Source: JACOVP01 sp964390715
GTDB taxonomy: Archaea > Nanobdellota > Nanobdellia > SCGC-AAA011-G17 > UBA489
Length of the DNA stretch: 22,709 nt
NCBI GenBank assembly: GCA_964390715.1
Contig: CAYMIM010000027.1
Location: 1-22,709, forward strand
Reading direction: 5' to 3'
Positions 20,629 to 22,709 of the stretch are shown in pieces; the first letter of the stretch is position 1, and every line of letters starts with the position of its first letter. The position numbers and the translations under genes were made by a program. The notes under the pieces are model-generated. The model was given only the letters and a program-made list of their open reading frames with translations. It was not told where the DNA came from and ran no database searches.

Positions 20629-21705
20629 ATGGTAGCTATCATTGGGGCTGGACCTGTAGGCAATCACTTAGCGGCACAACTCTCTCAGAAAGGATTTCCC
20701 GTAGATGTCTACGAAGAGCATACTGTTATTGGAAAGCCTGTGCAATGCACTGGTATCACTACTTTTTTTCTCAATAAGCTGATGAAACCGAGCGATGAGT
20801 TTGTGATCAACAGAATCAGCAGGACTAAAGTGTTCGCTCCTGATGGCAGCCATGTTGAAATCGCTTTACCTAAAAATTACATTGTGGATAGAACCAAGTT
20901 TGACTCTTATCTCGCTGACGTTGCACAAAGCTCTGGAGCGAAGTATCATAGCAATCATAAATTTGTACGCTCTGAAAAACTCCAAAACAACTATCGACTT
21001 CATTTCGCGCATAACAAAACCGCGACTACTGATGCTTTAGTTGGCGCTGATGGTCCACTGAGCGCTGTAGCGAAAAGCAACGACATGTTTGGCCAAAGAA
21101 AATTCATCATTGGTCATCAAGCTCGCGTACAGATCCCTTGTGAGCAAGACTTAGTGGAGTTTTTCATTGATGAAGGCTACTTTGGATGGCTGGTTCCGGA
21201 AAGCACGAAGATCGCACGACTAGGAATCTGTTCTTTGGACAAGGCAAATTTTTATTTTGATAAACTTCATAAACTACGACATGGAAAAATTCTGGAATGG
21301 CAAAGCGGGATTATTCCTTTGTATGATCCTAAAGTTGTTACAGAAAAAGATCATGTGTATTTAGTTGGAGACGCGGCAACACAAGTGAAGGCCTCTACTC
21401 TTGGAGGGATTATTCCTGGCATGATGGCCGCGGAAGAACTTACGAAAGCACTAGCAGAAGGAAAAAGCTATGAACAGCTCTGGAGAAAACGTATTGGATT
21501 TGAACTTTGGACTCACCTCATGATTCACAAAATTATGCTGCAACGATTCAAGGAAAGAGATTATACTAAGCTAGTACAACTGGTTCGACAGCCAAGAATA
21601 ACGAATTTGCTTACTACACATGATCGCGAGTTCCCGAGCCTTTTATTGGCAAAAATGGCACTTTTGGAGCCTCGATTCCTCCAATTCTTACGTTTTCTTT
21701 GGTAA
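20629..21705 (+). CDS. Geranylgeranyl reductase-family FAD-dependent oxidoreductase
   Basis: From ATG 20629 the product is 358 aa. It opens with a dinucleotide-binding motif (VAIIGAGPVGNHLAAQLSQK, GxGxxG at 6-11) and has VQCTGI near residues 38-43. A second FAD motif, VGDAATQVKASTLGGIIPG, sits near 250-270. This is the pattern of archaeal geranylgeranyl reductases, which saturate isoprenoid chains of membrane lipids at the membrane surface. The exact substrate cannot be told from sequence. The start is supported by a TATA box 30 nt upstream; an in-frame GTG at 20590 lies before the box. A role in lipid maturation fits an archaeal host. Confidence 0.88.
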   Translation: MVAIIGAGPVGNHLAAQLSQKGFPVDVYEEHTVIGKPVQCTGITTFFLNKLMKPSDEFVINRISRTKVFAPDGSHVEIALPKNYIVDRTKFDSYLADVAQSSGAKYHSNHKFVRSEKLQNNYRLHFAHNKTATTDALVGADGPLSAVAKSNDMFGQRKFIIGHQARVQIPCEQDLVEFFIDEGYFGWLVPESTKIARLGICSLDKANFYFDKLHKLRHGKILEWQSGIIPLYDPKVVTEKDHVYLVGDAATQVKASTLGGIIPGMMAAEELTKALAEGKSYEQLWRKRIGFELWTHLMIHKIMLQRFKERDYTKLVQLVRQPRITNLLTTHDREFPSLLLAKMALLEPRFLQFLRFLW

Positions 21706-21740
21706 TTGATACTACTTATAAGTTATTACAAATAGAAAGA

Positions 21741-21748
21741 TTTATATA
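21741..21748 (+). promoter_or_regulatory. TATA box of the 179-aa membrane protein gene
   Basis: TTTATATA predicts a start of transcription near 21770 and a leader of about 20 nt before ATG 21793. A GGAGGA ribosome site lies at 21779-21784, so this is a leadered gene, unlike many others here. Confidence 0.6.
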
Positions 21749-21792
21749 GCTGTATTTTGACTTCTTTTTATCATTTATGGAGGATATTTATA

Positions 21793-22332
21793 ATGAAAAA
21801 TTTCAGTGTTATTGCTAGAATGGGTCTTGTAGGTGCTGGTGCAGTAGGTTCTTATTTTTTATTGCGAGAAGGTAGAGACCTTTATCACGGTCCCTATGGT
21901 GAAGCTATTCGAAACGCTACTCATCCTCTTATTGGATTAGGCGCAGGCATCAGTCAAGGTTTTGCTACAGCCCCAGAAGAAATAAGAAATGAAAAAGGCT
22001 GGAAACATTATGTTAAAGGCATTGGAATAGGTACAGCTGTAGGAGTACTTCCCACTTCACTCTTACGTATGTGGGATAAAAGAGAACAATTTGCTCCTGA
22101 GAGCTTAAAAGGTCAAGCACCCGTTGCACAACTTTTAGAAGACATTGCAGCTGTCGGTGTTACGCTAGGAGTTATGTATGCAGCAACTGCAGTAGCTATG
22201 AATATTTACGAAGCAGCTCATACAGGAATTACTGGCTCTGAATGGTATAGAAACAGACAAGCTAGACGAGCAGCAAGAATCCAAGTTTCTCAACGACCAG
22301 CTACACCTGTTGAAGCTGAACGTATACCTTAG
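21793..22332 (+). CDS. Membrane protein of unknown function
   Basis: From ATG 21793 the product is 179 aa. Hydrophobic, Gly/Ala-rich segments lie near residues 8-24 (GLVGAGAVGSYFLL), 44-60, 74-90 and 118-137. The C-terminus is basic with many Arg and Gln. I recognise no family. GGAGGA eight nt upstream decides the start; in-frame sequence reaches further back to 21757, before the ribosome site. It is a single-gene unit with its own promoter and ends in a likely hairpin terminator. Confidence 0.75.
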   Translation: MKNFSVIARMGLVGAGAVGSYFLLREGRDLYHGPYGEAIRNATHPLIGLGAGISQGFATAPEEIRNEKGWKHYVKGIGIGTAVGVLPTSLLRMWDKREQFAPESLKGQAPVAQLLEDIAAVGVTLGVMYAATAVAMNIYEAAHTGITGSEWYRNRQARRAARIQVSQRPATPVEAERIP

Positions 22333-22341
22333 TTAACTTTT

Positions 22342-22363
22342 AGGGAATTTTTCCCTTTTCTTT
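22342..22363 (+). terminator. Hairpin and T-tract terminator after the 179-aa gene
   Basis: AGGGAA and TTCCCT form a perfect six-base stem (22342-22347 with 22351-22356) with a three-base TTT loop, followed by TTTTC-TTT. On the minus strand no T tract follows, so it should act on the plus strand only. Confidence 0.5.
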
Positions 22364-22709
22364 ATTCTTTTATTTTATATCTTGTTATAGCAGCTACGCC
22401 CGTTATTCCCTGCAATTCTTGTCCAGCTTGATGATCTATGATGATAATGTGTATCTCTCCACCGCTTTCTTCTACAGTTTTCATAATCTTGTCTAGCTGC
22501 TGATAGGTTTCTTTTTGACGTAATTCTTGGATGAGCTGATCTGTTACTAATAATATTTTCACCGCGCCCATGTTCGCCGCCTCTTCCACTTCTTTCAGAC
22601 CATAGACAGCGTTATTATTTTTCGCGATTTCCTTGAACAACTGTTCTACGAGATTTTTTTCCTCGTTGATTCTTTCTTCCTTGAGCGCCTTTTTTATCTC
22701 TTCACTTTT
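22362..22709 (-). CDS. pelA: Pelota (Dom34) C-terminal part, cut by the window edge
   Basis: The reading frame runs in from base 22709 and ends at 22362, giving the last 115 aa. The sequence matches the C-terminal eRF1_3-type domain: LKEEERIN-like helix, AVYGLKEVEEAANMGAVKIL, then VEESGGEIHIIIIDHQAGQE and a final LQGITGVAAITRY. Pelota rescues stalled ribosomes and releases mRNA in the cytoplasm. The start and the first two domains lie outside the window. The apparent internal start at 22640 is a TTG within the gene. Confidence 0.9.
   Translation of the reverse strand, partial: KSEEIKKALKEERINEEKNLVEQLFKEIAKNNNAVYGLKEVEEAANMGAVKILLVTDQLIQELRQKETYQQLDKIMKTVEESGGEIHIIIIDHQAGQELQGITGVAAITRYKIKE

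Noticed and set aside
21777..21818. Short ORF starting at ATG 21777 (14 codons incl. stop)
   Set aside because: Its ATG lies two bases before the ribosome site of the 179-aa gene; nothing else supports translation.
22338..22360. Hairpin read as a terminator for the minus-strand pelota gene
   Set aside because: On the minus strand the stem is followed by A residues, not a T tract, so it would not act as an intrinsic terminator there.
1..22709. CRISPR array, insertion sequence, rRNA or phage genes
   Set aside because: No regularly spaced repeats, transposase motifs, rRNA signature stretches or capsid/terminase-like proteins were seen on either strand.

Overview
This window reads as a compact archaeal chromosome segment, most likely from a DPANN lineage of the Woesearchaeota/Pacearchaeota type. 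The evidence is archaeal RadA, an archaeal RPA-like protein, the Zn-ribbon/aEF1-beta/HIT cluster, a geranylgeranyl-reductase-family flavoprotein and a Pelota C-terminus. The promoters are typical archaeal TATA boxes (TTTATATA, TTTAAATA, TTTATAAA), usually about 30 nt before the start codon, so many mRNAs are probably leaderless. The lineage is an inference from gene style; no marker phylogeny was possible.

Region 1 (1-6990) holds the motor of a type IV filament or secretion-like machine. A 762-aa secretion ATPase and a 705-aa FlaJ/TadC-like membrane platform are coupled by an ATGA overlap. Two coiled-coil proteins are encoded divergently upstream. Downstream lie a polytopic membrane protein with a Gly/Tyr-rich loop and a small helical protein.

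Region 2 (7000-13261) is the most unusual part. It is a run of small and medium proteins, of which ten begin with a short basic stretch ending in Gly (nine of them [KR][KR]G or KRG/RKG/RRG), followed at once by a hydrophobic helix. This is the layout of class III (prepilin-type) signal peptides. Many genes are joined by ATGA stop/start overlaps. Small/large gene pairs seem to have been duplicated, and two large members share a C-x7-C-x-C motif. A 28-aa leaderless ORF, a 58-aa membrane ORF and a TTG-started 52-aa pilin-like ORF sit in the same run. With the ATPase, the platform and the GxGD prepilin peptidase at 19707-20573, nearly all the core parts of a type IV filament system are present, but with an unfamiliar set of pilin-like subunits.

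Region 3 (13275-17373) is DNA maintenance: an RPA-like protein, a divergent PHP-fold protein on the minus strand, a small Cys-rich anchored protein, a small basic protein coupled to RadA, RadA itself with an altered Walker A, and a 58-aa leaderless membrane protein. Region 4 (17374-18528) has a nucleotidyltransferase with an AbrB-like N-terminus behind a promoter bracketed by palindromes, a small coiled-coil partner, and tRNA-Arg(GCG). Region 5 (18584-22709) has the Zn-ribbon protein, aEF1-beta, a HIT-family protein, the prepilin peptidase, the reductase, an unknown membrane protein and the 3' end of a pelota gene that leaves the window. There is no gene-free stretch longer than about 120 bases, and I saw no CRISPR array, IS element or rRNA.
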